Positions 35,375-46,275 are shown, counted from the stretch's first letter. The stretch is 64,000 bases of DNA from Symsagittifera roscoffensis (GCF_963678635.1 NC_087062.1:51368028-51432027), one strand, 5' to 3'. Program-made: numbers and translations. The notes: generated by a model not told the origin, from the sequence alone.

Positions 35375-35585
35375 GCGGTTATATTCAATTATAATTAATT
35401 TTAAGGGTTTTTTGTATGAACTATAATCAATTTTAATCGATTATAAGAGATTTCAATGTTTTGGAAAATTTCACGATTATAATCAATTATAAATCCTTTA
35501 AACATCTAATTTTGGTAATTATAATCGATTACAATTAACCAAAAATCAACATAATAATCAGTTATAATCGGTTAGTTACGCCTAA
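35375..35585. repeat. TAATC-rich palindromic AT repeat, copy 2
   Basis: Motif order is similar to 2000-2205: TATAATCAATTTTAATCGATTATAA, then TTATAATCAATTATAAATCC, then CATCTAATTTTGG and TTATAATCGATTACAATTAA. The second copy supports a dispersed repeat family rather than chance AT-richness. Confidence 0.5.
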
Positions 35586-36180
35586 ACTTGGATGCGGGTA
35601 GTTCTTCGATTGTCCTATCCGCAACCTCATGATTCGAGTTACGATTATTTGTAACACTGCAAACTGGCTTTTCATTACTGGTGGCTAGTGCGGCGTTGCA
35701 TTTAAACTTACTTCTAGACTTTGTGGCAGCGGCTTTCTCCCCCAAATGTTTGCCCTCTGCGGTTGTTCAACTCGATAACTGAAGCTGTTTGGACAGTCTT
35801 TTCTTTTGATCCAATCAGGACTATGATATTTCAGAGCGACGGTGTTTTTTAACCCAGTTCCTATGATCCCATGTGTGTATCCCAGTTCCTCGAGACGAGT
35901 TCCTATCTCAGATCAAGCGCGTGATAGGTGTCATCGTAAACCAACTGCCGTAAAATCATTGACTGGTGCCTCGTCGAGTTGCATGGAATTTGTGTCACTA
36001 TCGTCCGTGAGCATGCTGCTGCTCTCTGGAATTAATCCTACTGCATGGGTATACTTCGCGTAAGCTATGAGATCCGTATCAAGTTTTTCGGCGTTTTCCG
36101 CGTTTCTTTCTGTTCTGTCTCCTCTTGGATCGGCAAGGCGACAACTCGTCAAAAGCGACAAAAGGTCGAAAGTGACAAAC
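35586..36180 (-). other. GC-richer segment, possible exon on the minus strand
   Basis: A minus-strand frame at about 35931-36161 reads as a hydrophilic, well-mixed peptide (RTERNAENAEKLDTDLIAYA, then SSSMLTDDSDTNSMQ). The plus strand has an overlapping frame of similar length, so the strand is uncertain. No family is recognised. Confidence 0.25.
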
Positions 36181-37509
36181 CGTAGGATTAAAAAAAGCGT
36201 TGATTAGAAGAGAGCGACTATTTCACCTAAGGAACATTTAGTATCGACAAATAAATTTGATCAGTAACATTTAGAATTCTAACAATGAAACAACAACACG
36301 TAATCTAGTAAAGTTATAAGATAATCCTTCAATTTGCTTTAAAATGTACTGTTTAGGTATTTTTTTCAGAAGTTCGATCAATCGAGATTGTTTTTTTTTC
36401 ATATTTTGTTATTTTAGTATCAATCTCTTTACTTGAAATCGAGCAACTTTGTTGCCGGTCATGCTCTGATTTTTTTCGCATGAACTCAATAAACTTATGT
36501 ATGGCCAGATAAGCGCAATTAATTTTACTTTGAAAGGCTCCATGCCAGCCTTCTACTGGATGTTTAGTCTTCTGTCGGCCATTCCTTGCGTTTTTGAATT
36601 GGGTCCACTAATTCTGAAAAAACTGACCAGCCCCCCACGGTCACGGTTGGTTGTCATAAAGATTCAACTTAAAATATTCAACTGTCCCAGTAAGATCAAT
36701 CTGCAAGTGGGAGCCAGCCCATGTTCCTTAGTTTTGCGCCAGTTTGCTTGAGCGAAATGAAAAAGCACCCATTGAGTAGACCTCCCACAGAATTTTTATT
36801 GAAAGGCATTGATAGAAGTTTTTTCAAAATTCACCACAGTCTGCGATGACTCTAAAATTGAATAATTCTTTTCTTTCAGTTGTCAAATTCGTGAATAAAT
36901 TGATCCTCGCTATTTTTGTTTGAAAAAGTAGACTAATGATACTCTTTGCTTGTTCACTACAGCATGAAAAGTGATAATACAGAGGAATAGCGATGAAGAG
37001 GCTTTATGTGTTCCATCAGCCTGCCATGCGCTGTTAAAATCTAACATTGTCAGGTTCTCGTCCATTCCGAAAAAAAAGAAGATATTAACCGTAGTCGTCA
37101 GGGCACGAAATTTCCCCAACAAAGGTGAGGGACAGTTCATGTGGGATTGGTATTACTTTTTGAGTCTTGGGGGCTGAAGCAAATTTTTTTTGCCGTCGAA
37201 TTGTTCTTGCGTGAGACTTTCGTTTAGACAGTTTTACAACGTTCTCTTTGTTAATTTCCACTCTTTGTTCAAGGTAAAAAGACCGAGGTGGCTCAAGAGT
37301 GAGCTGAGATGAGATTTCACGTTTGACTTTGAAAAAATTGAAATGAACAACCTGACGGAAAAAATTCTTAATCCCACCACAAAATAACCCCTCGACTTCA
37401 AAAAATTAGTTTTTTAAACCCACCAACTTTAAATTTTCTAGAGGTCGCCCATTGCCCCCGGTAGAAACTCGCTCCAAACTGTCGCGCTGTTGAATGATTT
37501 TTGTTAGTT
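36181..37509. other. Spacer, no gene seen
   Basis: Short frames only. The frame at 36497-36751 has a mixed composition but no motif. AGCGACAAAAGG-type short repeats occur near 36150-36180. Confidence 0.45.
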
Positions 37510-38049
37510 AACAAGACTGCTCGTATCAGTGCGAAGCCCTGAATGTTCCGACTGCCTTTTAAGGTTTATGGAGCAGTAATAACATTAAAAAATTAAACGT
37601 ATGAAAAAATAAAGTGAAAAAAAATTTTTTTTTTTTTAAATTTGAAGTTTTTTATGAAAATCATCCCCCCACACGCCATACAAAGTATAAAAGGATAGAT
37701 TTTGCTCCTTGTAACAAACCAATTATGGCGAATAAGCTTCTTTTGACCAATTTGGAACGATTTCTGAGACGGATTAAATCTCCGCTTACGCGTTAATAGC
37801 GCGAATTATATCGCGCGTTAATTGTCCCAAATTGGCCAAAATGGTAATCTTTAAACCCCCATAACTTTACGAAAAATGATCACAGGTGAAATATCTTTTG
37901 AAATTTGAGCTCAGGACAACAATACCTTTTGAATGATATAAAAAAATTCTGTCAAAAATGGCTAGTTAAAAAGTCGAAACTTGTCTGAAGAAAAAAAACC
38001 CACCCCGAGCACAAATATTCCGTTACTTTCGTATCGAAAGTCGGAACAA
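37510..38049 (+). repeat. About 540-bp dispersed repeat, copy 1
   Basis: It starts AACAAGACTGCTCGTATCAG and ends GAAAGTCGGAACAAT. Internal landmarks are the CGAAGCCCTGA stem region, CATCCCCCCACACGCCAT, GACGGATTAAATCTCCGCTTACGCG, CGCGCGTTAATTGTCCC and CACCCCGAGCACAAATATT. Copies follow at 38050, 39602 and 40137. No coding capacity. It is perhaps a MITE- or SINE-like element, but clear terminal inverted repeats are not seen. Confidence 0.8.
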
Positions 38050-38487
38050 TAAGACAAATTGAATTTTTTTTTTCGAAAATTTGAAGTTTTTGTGAAAATC
38101 ATCCCCACGAGCCATAAAAAGTACAAAGGGATAAATTTCGCTCCTTGTAACAAATCAATTATGGCAAATAGGCTTCTTTCAACCAAATTGGAGCAATTTC
38201 TAAGACGGATTAACTCTCCGCTTACACTTTAATAGCGCGGAATATATCGCGCGTTAATTTCCCAAATTGGCCGAAATGGCAATCTTTGAGACCCCATAAC
38301 TTTACAAAAAAAGATCACAGGTGAAATATCTTTTCAAATTTGAGCTCAAGACAACAATACCTTTCGAATGATATAAAAAAATTCCGTCAAAAATGGCTAG
38401 TTAAAAAGTCGAAATTTGTCTGAAGAAAAAAAAACCCACCCCGAGCACAAATATTTCGTTACTTTCGTATCGAAAGTCGGAACAATA
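38050..38487 (+). repeat. About 540-bp dispersed repeat, copy 2 (5'-truncated)
   Basis: It follows copy 1 directly but lacks its first ~100 bp, starting within the TTGAATTTTTTTT region. The rest, from CATCCCC to GTCGGAACAATAA, matches closely. Confidence 0.8.
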
Positions 38488-39601
38488 ACTTCGTGACTAT
38501 GCTCGCAGTTTTTGTGTATGATCTCATCGTTGATAATATTTTCTGATGTTTAACAACGCTTTTTACTGCACCTCCCTGTGGTTCTATTTGTAACGTTATT
38601 GTGTTAGTTTTTATTGAACGTTTATCTATCAAGAACAAATTGCTCGTTCCCGCGCTGGCTTATGGTGATTTGCAGAGACATTTGACAAGACGCAATTATA
38701 AGATATTTGCGTAGCAATTCAAAAACCTAGGTATATTTGTACATAATTCGGTAGCGCTTTTTAGTCTCCTCAATTTTCGATCAAATGTATCAGAAATCTG
38801 GTATTTCAGCTGGTATTTAATCGCCTCAATTAAAAACTGCTAACTTTCTTCTAGTACGAATAGTCACCCACCGCGAATCGTTGCCTTTTCAAAAAAGTGT
38901 AATTTTTTGCTGTCGAACAATTGTAACTTTTGATAGTTGTCGCCTCACGCTTGGTTCTCATTCATATCGCCTTGTCTACTTACCTTATCAAAATGACCCG
39001 GTCCATTTGTTCTGTTTGAGAGCCCCGTTTTTTTTTGTAATGGTTCCGCTATTATGCTCGCTGCTGCCGATGATGCCTCTCCTTGCTTCTTTTTAAAAGT
39101 TTTCTAATCCTTTCTCTCTTCGTACTGCATAGACGAATGCATACGGTGGGATTCTTTATCTGCCAGCAGATAGCTCAGGATCTAATCACTGGTCATGTGT
39201 GCAGCGATTAGATCGGTATCATTTCAATGGGAAATTTAAAAAGTCTCCTCGACGACCACTAAGCATGTTGTGGAATAATGATTTTGCCATAGCGTTTCTA
39301 TTTCAGCCTGATAAGTTTCTTGGTTGGACGAATATTCGGCACAGAGACTGTTCGGTACAGAGAATTCTCAACGATTTATCCGGAATTTTGTTAATGAATA
39401 TTCCGGTTAGATTTAATAGGTGGACATGGGGAGGCCGGCCTAACAGCTGTTCGAACTGAATTATTATTTTTGGCAGAGAGTGAAAGAGACTTCAAAAATA
39501 CCTAGAGCTCACTTGAGAAAAGTATAGGTTGGTTTTGAGTCAAACTGACATGGCCACATCGGAATTCATATCCACTACCAGATAGTTTAGTTTCATATTT
39601 A
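38488..39601. other. Spacer between the two repeat pairs
   Basis: No motif-bearing frame. The 71-86-codon plus-strand frames here have no recognisable domain. Confidence 0.45.
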
Positions 39602-40136
39602 AACAAGACTGCTCGTATCAGGGCGAAGCCCTGAATGTTCCGACTGCCTTTTAAGGTTTTATGGAGCAGTAATAACATCAAAAAATTAAATGTAATAAAA
39701 ATAAAATGAAATTTTTTTTTCTAAAATTTGAAATTTTTTAATGAAAATCATCCCCCCACACGCCATATAAAGTACAAAAAGAGAGATTTCGTTCCTTGTA
39801 ACAAATCAATTATGGCAAAGAAGCTTCTTTCAACCAATTTAGAACGATTTTAAGACGGATTAACTCTCCGCTTACGCGTTAATAGCGCGAAATATATTGC
39901 GAGTTAATTGTCCCAAATTGGCCGAAATGGCAATCTTTAAACCCCCATAACTTTACGAAAAATTATCACAGGTGAAATATCTTTTCAAATTTGAGCTCAG
40001 GACAACAATAGCTTTCGAATGATGTAAAAAAAATTCCGTCAAAAATGGCTAGTTAAGAAGTCGAAATTTGTCTGAAGAAAAAAAAAACGCACCCCGAGCA
40101 CAAATATTCCGTTACTTTCGTATCGAAAGTCGGAAC
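39602..40136 (+). repeat. About 540-bp dispersed repeat, copy 3
   Basis: Full-length copy. Near its start TCAGGGC-GAA-GCCCTGA is a perfect 7-bp stem with a GAA loop (copy 1 has one mismatch). It is joined directly to copy 4 through a shared AACAA. Confidence 0.8.
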
Positions 40137-40669
40137 AACAAGACTGCTCGTATCAGGGCGAAGCCCTGAATGTTCTGACTGTCTTTTAAGGTTTATGGAG
40201 CAGCAGTAATAACATAAAAACTTAAATGAAATAAAACAAAATGAAATTTTTTTTTCAAATTTGAAATTTTTTATGAAAATCATCCCCCCATACGCCATTT
40301 GAAGTACAAAAAGATAGATTTCATTCCTTGTAATAAATCAATTATGGCAAATAAGCTTCGTTCAACCAATTTGGAACGATTTGTAAGACGGATTAAATCT
40401 CCACTTACGCGTTAAGAGCGCCAATTATATCGCGCGTTAATTGTCCCAAATTGGTCAAAATGGCAATCTTTAAACCCTCATAACTTTACAAAAAACGATC
40501 ACAGGTGAAATATCTTTTCAAATTTAAGCTCAGGACAACAATACTTTTCGAATGATATAAAAAAAATTCTTTCAAAAATGGCTAGTTAAAAAGTCGAAAT
40601 TTGTCTGAAGAAAAAAAACCCACCCCGAGCACAAATATTACGTTTATTTCGTATCGAAAGTCGGAACAA
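40137..40669 (+). repeat. About 540-bp dispersed repeat, copy 4
   Basis: Full-length copy in tandem with copy 3. It has the same perfect TCAGGGC-GAA-GCCCTGA hairpin and ends GTCGGAACAATT. Pairwise differences from the other copies are scattered, so the copies are not recent. Confidence 0.8.
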
Positions 40670-40797
40670 TTACAATAGCTAACATCAAGACTTCAACTCA
40701 ACTAACTAGATAGCATAATGCAGAGATTGACTCTTCTAGTGTTTCAGGGTTCTTGAATAGATAGTAGCCTAATTGATAACGTGAGTGTCCTTTTCAG

Positions 40798-41219
40798 GTG
40801 ACCCATACAGTCGTGGGTCTGTCAGCTCTACTGGAGACTCTGCTGTCTCAGCCGACAGCTACCCTGGATGTGGGCGCAAACATTGTGCTCTCTCTTCTAA
40901 TGCCAACTCTCTTCACCTCCTTCACTCTCATCCGCCTAAGGAGACATTTCACCTCAAATACGCAGCCGGACTGCTGGCCAGCTGTGGATGGAAATGAAGA
41001 CCAGAACCGGCAGACTCAAGGCTGCCCCCTATCCTCATCCTCCTCCTCCTCCTCCTCGACCAATAATTTATCTGTTCTGGCAGTTCTGCTTGCCTATCTA
41101 GGTAACTGCATCATGTGCTCACTGGCAGCCGTGGCCTCCAAACATCTGAATACCTGGTCCAATTTCCTCCATTCATACATTGCAATGGGCATCGAAAGTG
41201 CTGTAATCATGGAATGATT
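40798..41219 (+). CDS. Candidate exon of a multi-pass membrane protein
   Basis: A 139-codon frame starts just after a plausible 3' splice site (GTGTCCTTTTCAG ending at about 40796), in a GC-richer island with balanced codon use. The product has two or three hydrophobic helices: LDVGANIVLSLLMPTLFTSF followed by basic IRLRRHF, then a poly-Ser loop (nine Ser, TCCTCCTCC repeat), then NLSVLAVLLAYLGNCIMCSL. The layout of helix, basic loop and helix recalls part of a seven-helix receptor or a transporter, but no signature is present and none is claimed. It ends at TGA about 41215-41217. It may be the last exon of a gene whose other exons are outside or interrupted. Confidence 0.4.
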
Positions 41220-41859
41220 TGCCACTGTTTTTATCAGTATCCGCATCCAAGTTCGGGCTTAAGTAACAGACTATATTTGATGATAATGAACAGTTTTCCA
41301 AAAAAAATGATTTCAATTACCAACTTAAGCTCTTAAAGCATCTATAATCAATAACAACTGTGACATTTCCAAAGGAATAACTAGGATAGCCGGTTACTGT
41401 GCAAGTGGCCCAGAAATTTCTGACCACCTCCGCAGCAATTTTACAATAAAAACAAAAAACAAGAAAAAATTATTTTTTCGCCACAGAGGAGCTAACTGAA
41501 GCCTCTAAAATTTGCCTTCTTTTTAAGAAAGCCAAGTTTTTTAGCCTATACTGCTAAATTTTGTAGATAACAAACGTTGCTCGATTGCTTTGCTCGCTTG
41601 AAAATAGAAGAAAAATCAAAATATTCAAAACGGTTTTTCTCAACACTAAAAAAACTTTTTAGAATCTTTAAAAGTAATTAAAATAACGACTAAAAAAGCT
41701 TTTGTATGAAACATTACTCGACACTGTCCGATGATTATTCGTGGCATCTGATTTTGCAGGGAAAACAAAAAAGTTGTAAAAGAAAAAATCAAAACACCCG
41801 AATACAAAGTTCCTCCCCATTTTCATTGCCAGTCGAGATTTTTCACCTAATTTGAAGCA
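41220..41859. other. Spacer, no gene seen
   Basis: AT-rich, with short frames only. It may hold the 3' UTR of the preceding candidate exon. No polyadenylation signal can be singled out. Confidence 0.4.
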
Positions 41860-42545
41860 AGATTTGAGCCGTTTGAGCGTTTTGCTTCAAATTTGAGCGG
41901 ATTGTGCTAATAATCTTGCTTAAAAATGTGCGGTTTGAGCGGTTTTTGAACGATTTATCTAAGAAACCGCGCAAGATTTGAACGGTCTTATAAGAAAACC
42001 GATTAAAACATCAAAAGGCCTGGAAAGGTAATGTGACGCTAAGATGCAGTTGAAGTACTATCTACAATTAAAAAAGTGTGCTTAACCGTTCTCAACTCAA
42101 GCAAGATATTGTTTGATGTCTAGACCTGTGAAAAAAAAACGCTCAAAAGTTTTTGAGCGGTTTTTTTTGACCGGTTTTTGAGCGGTTTTTTTACAGGTTT
42201 AGAAATTGAAAATATCTTGCTTGAATTTAGAACGGTTAAGCACTTTTTTTAAATTGTAGATAGTACTTCAACTGCATCTTAGCGTCACATTACCTTTCCA
42301 GGCCTTTTGATGGTTTTAACCAGTTTTCTTTATAAGACCGCTCAAAATTGCTTAAAAACCGCTCAAATCTTGCTTGAAAACCCGTTCAAAAACCACCGCA
42401 AAAAATGAGCGGTTTTTTAAGAAAAATTCGAGTGGTTTGAGCGGTTTTTCCAAAAAAAAAAACGCCCAAATTGCTCAAACCGCTCAAATCTTGCTGGAAA
42501 ACCGCTCAAACCGCGCATATCTAGAGCGGTTTTTGAGCGGGATCT
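41860..42545. mobile_element. Fold-back element with GAGCGGTTTTT motifs
   Basis: 42008-42143 and 42175-42313 are inverted copies of each other, for example CATCAAAAGGCCTGGAAAGG on the left against CCTTTCCAGGCCTTTTGATG on the right, with only scattered mismatches. They surround a ~30-bp centre near 42145-42175. Outside these arms the inverted similarity continues as repeated GAGCGGTTTTT/AAAAACCGCTC motifs out to about 41900 and 42540. There is no coding capacity. The structure fits a fold-back (large hairpin) transposon or a hairpin RNA source. Confidence 0.8.
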
Positions 42546-42716
42546 CTACCCGGGTGGTCTGAACAATAATTTTATTCTAATTGATGTAGTCACCACAAAA
42601 AAAAACAATTACAATCGGTAAAAGAATCTAATCAACAACCTCCACTATAATATCTAATCTACTACATAATCTATAACTTTACTGATGAATCTGCTCATCT
42701 CTCGAGGTGGGGATTG
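42546..42716. other. Spacer between fold-back element and LTR-like repeat
   Basis: AT-rich. It ends with GAGGTGGGGAT directly before TGTTAAATTT, a purine run that could be a polypurine tract of a plus-strand element or chance. Confidence 0.3.
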
Positions 42717-42990
42717 TTAAATTTATCCAATAAAAATCTCTTATTTCGCCAAAATGTTTCCACATAGAATCATAGCTTATAAAAGAATGCAATGATGATA
42801 GCTTGAGAAAACAACTGTGTAACCAGTGAATTCTCATTGATGTTGCTTGGGTTCTTCCAGATCGCGTGTGTTATCGCTGTTACTAGATACCCTGAAAGTC
42901 AAACGTTTAGACATGCTCTCAGCCAAGTTTGTTACGATGAAATAATCTATATCATGCTACATTCAGCGTTATCCTCTGACTTTTCTTCAA
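42717..42990. repeat. LTR-like repeat, left copy
   Basis: It starts TGTTAAATTTATCC. The segment from about 42796 to 42950 (GCTTGAGAAAACAACTGTGT..., AATTCTCATTGATGTTGCTTGG, CCAGATCGCGTGTGTTATC, CTGAAAGTCAAACG...) matches 53828-53960. Those two positions would fit the LTRs of the old minus-strand retroelement that encloses the younger insertions. Orientation and exact ends are uncertain. Confidence 0.4.
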
Positions 42991-43916
42991 TCGTTTCCCG
43001 TTTCATTTCAGTTCCACTGTCCTGCGTTTTTGCCGCGCTATTTTGTTATTCGAGATGTTATCCATACCTGTGGTCTTTAGGCACTCTCGTTCTCGCCGTG
43101 ACATCTACTACCTTAATTAGTTCATTCTGGTTTTTTCAGTATCGACCTTGGCTCTGCTCTCCGCTACTTGGCATCTCTTCATCGTTCCGGAATCTCCCGA
43201 TTCTTGATTGACTCACCGCTACCATTTTAGGCTTCACATCTTGTCCTCTCCTCCATTTGCTTCTGATCCTTTTTCTTCTCAGTCATCTCTCTGCCGGATA
43301 TCCGTCTTCGCATTCGTTGCCACTTTCGCCTGATTTTTCTTCTACTCATTCTCCCTCGCCACTTTTTTTTTCAATTTGTCCTTAGTCACATTTCCATTTT
43401 TGTCTTTTTCTTCTCTTGGTTGGATTTATCTGATAGCTTCTGCTTTTACCCGTCCTTTCGATCGATGTACATCGTACCAATTCGGTCGATGTTCAAATTA
43501 GCCGATTCTTTTTTCATCAAATCTCTCTCTGATGCATTGAGAACACTGTTTTTTTTTCGCTTCTTACTGTGTTGCAGGCTACGCTCTCGGCATCCTGCCT
43601 GCCCTCTTAGCTACTGGGGTTACAGTACAAATGCAGAAGCATCCGACGACACTTTTTTTCACCTTCTCCGTCAATTTCAGGCTTATTTTCAAATAGTGAG
43701 CGTTTATTAACCTTTTTCCGTGTGTACAGATGAGCGTTTCATTATCACAAGCAACAGTTTCTGCTGGCCTTATCCAATATTTTTTTCTCTACAATTTTTT
43801 GATTAAAACGTTTTCGATCACCCACCTTATACATGTCTAATTGTTCTGCCGGCTTTGAATTTTTGTTTCCCTTTGTTTTCGGTTTTGATAAAATTCTCCT
43901 TCGTTTTATGAGTCCC
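42991..43916 (-). other. Pyrimidine-rich segment, probable remnant of the old minus-strand retroelement
   Basis: The plus strand is C/T-rich, so minus-strand frames read as charged peptide in short pieces with many stops, such as KTKENFIKTENKGKQKF near 43890 and RIRSKWRRGQDVKPKM near 43230. No domain can be named. The plus-strand frames at 42837-43211 and 43420-43710 are Ser/Phe/Leu-rich shadows. Confidence 0.3.
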
Positions 43917-44116
43917 TGTCATATATAGTATCTAATCATATATTACGTGTTGGCGCCATTGGTTAGCTATGTGTCTGGTGCGGCTACTAATTAATTAATA
44001 CCTGTCAACCTTAAGTTTAGTCTGCGATGTTTGGATTCACTGTTGTTAACCGTTAAAGAATAAACGAGTCAATCTTAGTTCAGTGAATTAAAGATATTGA
44101 ACCTACAATTTTCACA
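43917..44116 (+). repeat. 5' LTR of the Ty3/gypsy element
   Basis: 200 bp, from TG to CA. It has TATATAG near its start and AATAAA at 44059-44064. It appears identical to 49858-50057. The gag start codon begins on its last base. Confidence 0.95.
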
Positions 44117-44134
44117 TGGCGCAGCAAGCAGGAC
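44116..44134 (+). promoter_or_regulatory. Primer-binding site overlapping the gag start codon
   Basis: TGGCGCAGCAAGCAGGAC starts directly after the LTR (44117). TGG is the complement of the tRNA CCA end, as expected for a primer-binding site. The ATG (44116-44118) straddles the LTR/PBS border, so the primer site would also encode the first Gag residues (Met-Ala-Gln-Gln-Ala). The priming tRNA is not identified. Confidence 0.6.
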
Positions 44135-46275
44135 AAAGCGCGGGATCAGGAAAAAATCCACTGGGAATTACGGCATTTTGGCCGAGTAAATGTACGGAAG
44201 CACCAATGTTGTGGGAGCATTGGATTACACGATTCACCTGGGGTGTAATAGCAAAACATTCATTCAATCCGACGGCATTTTATTTTGCTAATACGCTCAC
44301 TGAGGCGCAAATTACCGGTCTGCCAGAGGAGGTGAATGGGAAAAATCGAGTGGAAGCAGAGCAGACACTAATTTCTAACCTCTATTTGTGTTTGGGGGAA
44401 CGTGGACAGGACGAATTACATAACCGGAAGCCCCATCTGGACCTGGCGACTACCCGATATCCACGGGTCTTGGATGAATTTGAGAGTGTTTTCCGCAAGG
44501 AAAGAAACGAAACATTCGAGACGTACCAGCTACTATCTCGAAAACAACGTGACGGGGAAACGCTAGAAGAATTTCACTCCGTTTTGAGTGGACTAGCCGC
44601 TAGATGCTCATTGGGAACATTGGAACGACGGGTGTTACGTGATGTATTCATAGTAAATATGTCCAACAAGGAAGCCCAAACGGAGCTATGCCGTTCAACT
44701 AAGACACCAGATGAGGTCTACCGGATTGCTTTGTCATATGAACGGGGGGACAAATACGCAAAGTCGTATAAAGTATCCGGTGGGGGACTTACTGCGGCAC
44801 CAGCGGGTTCACTACAAATTAAAGCGGAGCCTATAAGCGCAATTAGAGGAGGGTACCGTCGTCCATTCCAAAGAGGCGGACGTGGATTTGGCAGGGGCGG
44901 CACAAGGGGCCGCGGAGGAGCAGCAGATCGCAAGTGCTACAATTGCGACCAGAGTGGTTTTACCCCGGACCACATTCCAAAGTGCCCAGCAAGAAATGTA
45001 ACCTGCAATTTTTGCAAGAAAATGGGACACTATGAGCGAACTTGTAGAGGACGTCGATCGGCGAATAGGGGTCGCGTAGGCATGATAAATGAGGATGACA
45101 CCAATGGCGGGACTACCCAAGATTATCCGGAGGAGAGTGCATCCAATTACGGAAGTTCTGTCGGATGGGTGACTGATTCAAAGACACCGGCACATGGATG
45201 GGATTCGGATAGTTCGACGGAGTATGTGGTTATGTCAATTCGGCGAAAGGAGGAGACGGAATTAAAAGTCGCGGGGGCCAAACTAGCCTTAAGAATCAAC
45301 GGCAAAGCAACTCAGGCCTGGATTGACAGTGGTTCGCCAATATCCATCTTCACTATTGGGGAACTAAAACGTACCCTGGGGACAGTGAACGTACAATTGA
45401 AACCGCTGAATCCACAAGACGACCAATTCCGCGATTACGGAAACAATCCGTTAAAATTTCTGGGCAAGATGCAAGTCACGCTTCATTCCAATGGATGGAC
45501 TTGTTCGTCGGATATAAACGTCATCGGAGGGTGCCGACCGTCTATTATTGGCAAGGATTTAATGCCCTCACTAGGACTGATGCTGGTACAAGCACCATCG
45601 ACAGAAGGGGTGAAAAGCATACATACCACGGAAGGAACTGTGGCGATGGACAATGACCTGGATGAGTGGCAGACACATTTCTGTAAGCAATTTCAACATC
45701 TTTTTCACAGGGTAGGGCGCATTCGAAATTATAAGGTGCAGGCAGATTTCTTCAAAAACCTAACTCCAATTCAACAAAAAGGTAGGCGAGTACCTATAAC
45801 GTTACAGGAAAAAGTCGATAAGGAGATTGAAAAACTGTTGGGACAGGGTCATATCCAAAAGTTGGAAGAATGTTCAGACAAATACTTTGTTTCACCTATT
45901 GTCATCACCGTGAAAAAGGACGGTTCTGTTAAACTTGCACTGGAATCTAGAGAACTAAACAAACAAGTGCATAAGAATAAATACCAAATGCCCAATATTG
46001 AAGAACTAATGGACATCGTAGGGCAAACTATCAGCGAACGCAAACAGGGGGATGTTTTTTTTACAACGATGGACCTCACGTACGCATACGGTCAACTTCC
46101 TTTAAATGAAAACACTAGTAAACATTGCAATTTTTCATTGGTGGGAGGCCGTTCTACCGGTACATATCGATTCAAAACAGGATTCTACGGATTGACAACC
46201 ATGCCGGCGGAATTTCAACGGGTCATGGATGCCATTCTGGCTGAATTTATTTCCGTGCGCGCATGCTTTCATTGA
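44116..46275 (+). CDS. gag-pol: Gag, protease and N-terminal reverse transcriptase (frame 1)
   Basis: 719 codons. Residues 1-240 form the Gag capsid (for example TAFWPSKCTEAPMLWEHW). An Arg/Gly-rich linker follows at about 245-275, then two Cys knuckles at about 275-315: CYNCDQSGFTPDHIPKC (atypical spacing) and CNFCKKMGHYERTC (CX2CX4HX4C). The protease active site is Asp-Ser-Gly at residues 404-406 (AWIDSGSPISIF). RT begins near residue 555 (GRRVPITLQEKVDKEIEKLL), with the first catalytic Asp in TTMDLTYAYGQ and a TYRFKTGFYGL region. Just before the FIDD box the frame is lost and stops at 46275. No gag stop separates Gag from Pol, so a single polyprotein is likely in an intact copy. The ATG at 44116 is the first in frame. 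Confidence 0.9.
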   Translation: MAQQAGQSAGSGKNPLGITAFWPSKCTEAPMLWEHWITRFTWGVIAKHSFNPTAFYFANTLTEAQITGLPEEVNGKNRVEAEQTLISNLYLCLGERGQDELHNRKPHLDLATTRYPRVLDEFESVFRKERNETFETYQLLSRKQRDGETLEEFHSVLSGLAARCSLGTLERRVLRDVFIVNMSNKEAQTELCRSTKTPDEVYRIALSYERGDKYAKSYKVSGGGLTAAPAGSLQIKAEPISAIRGGYRRPFQRGGRGFGRGGTRGRGGAADRKCYNCDQSGFTPDHIPKCPARNVTCNFCKKMGHYERTCRGRRSANRGRVGMINEDDTNGGTTQDYPEESASNYGSSVGWVTDSKTPAHGWDSDSSTEYVVMSIRRKEETELKVAGAKLALRINGKATQAWIDSGSPISIFTIGELKRTLGTVNVQLKPLNPQDDQFRDYGNNPLKFLGKMQVTLHSNGWTCSSDINVIGGCRPSIIGKDLMPSLGLMLVQAPSTEGVKSIHTTEGTVAMDNDLDEWQTHFCKQFQHLFHRVGRIRNYKVQADFFKNLTPIQQKGRRVPITLQEKVDKEIEKLLGQGHIQKLEECSDKYFVSPIVITVKKDGSVKLALESRELNKQVHKNKYQMPNIEELMDIVGQTISERKQGDVFFTTMDLTYAYGQLPLNENTSKHCNFSLVGGRSTGTYRFKTGFYGLTTMPAEFQRVMDAILAEFISVRACFH

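Noticed and set aside
42700..42720. Copia-type 3' end (purine tract followed by TGTTA)
   Set aside because: The upstream sequence has no copia RNase H or other coding text, so the purine run alone is not enough.
42837..43710. Plus-strand frames of 124 and 96 codons resembling membrane proteins
   Set aside because: The hydrophobicity comes from a C/T-rich strand. The segment is part of a repeat also seen at 53.8 kb and continues the minus-strand retroelement remnant.
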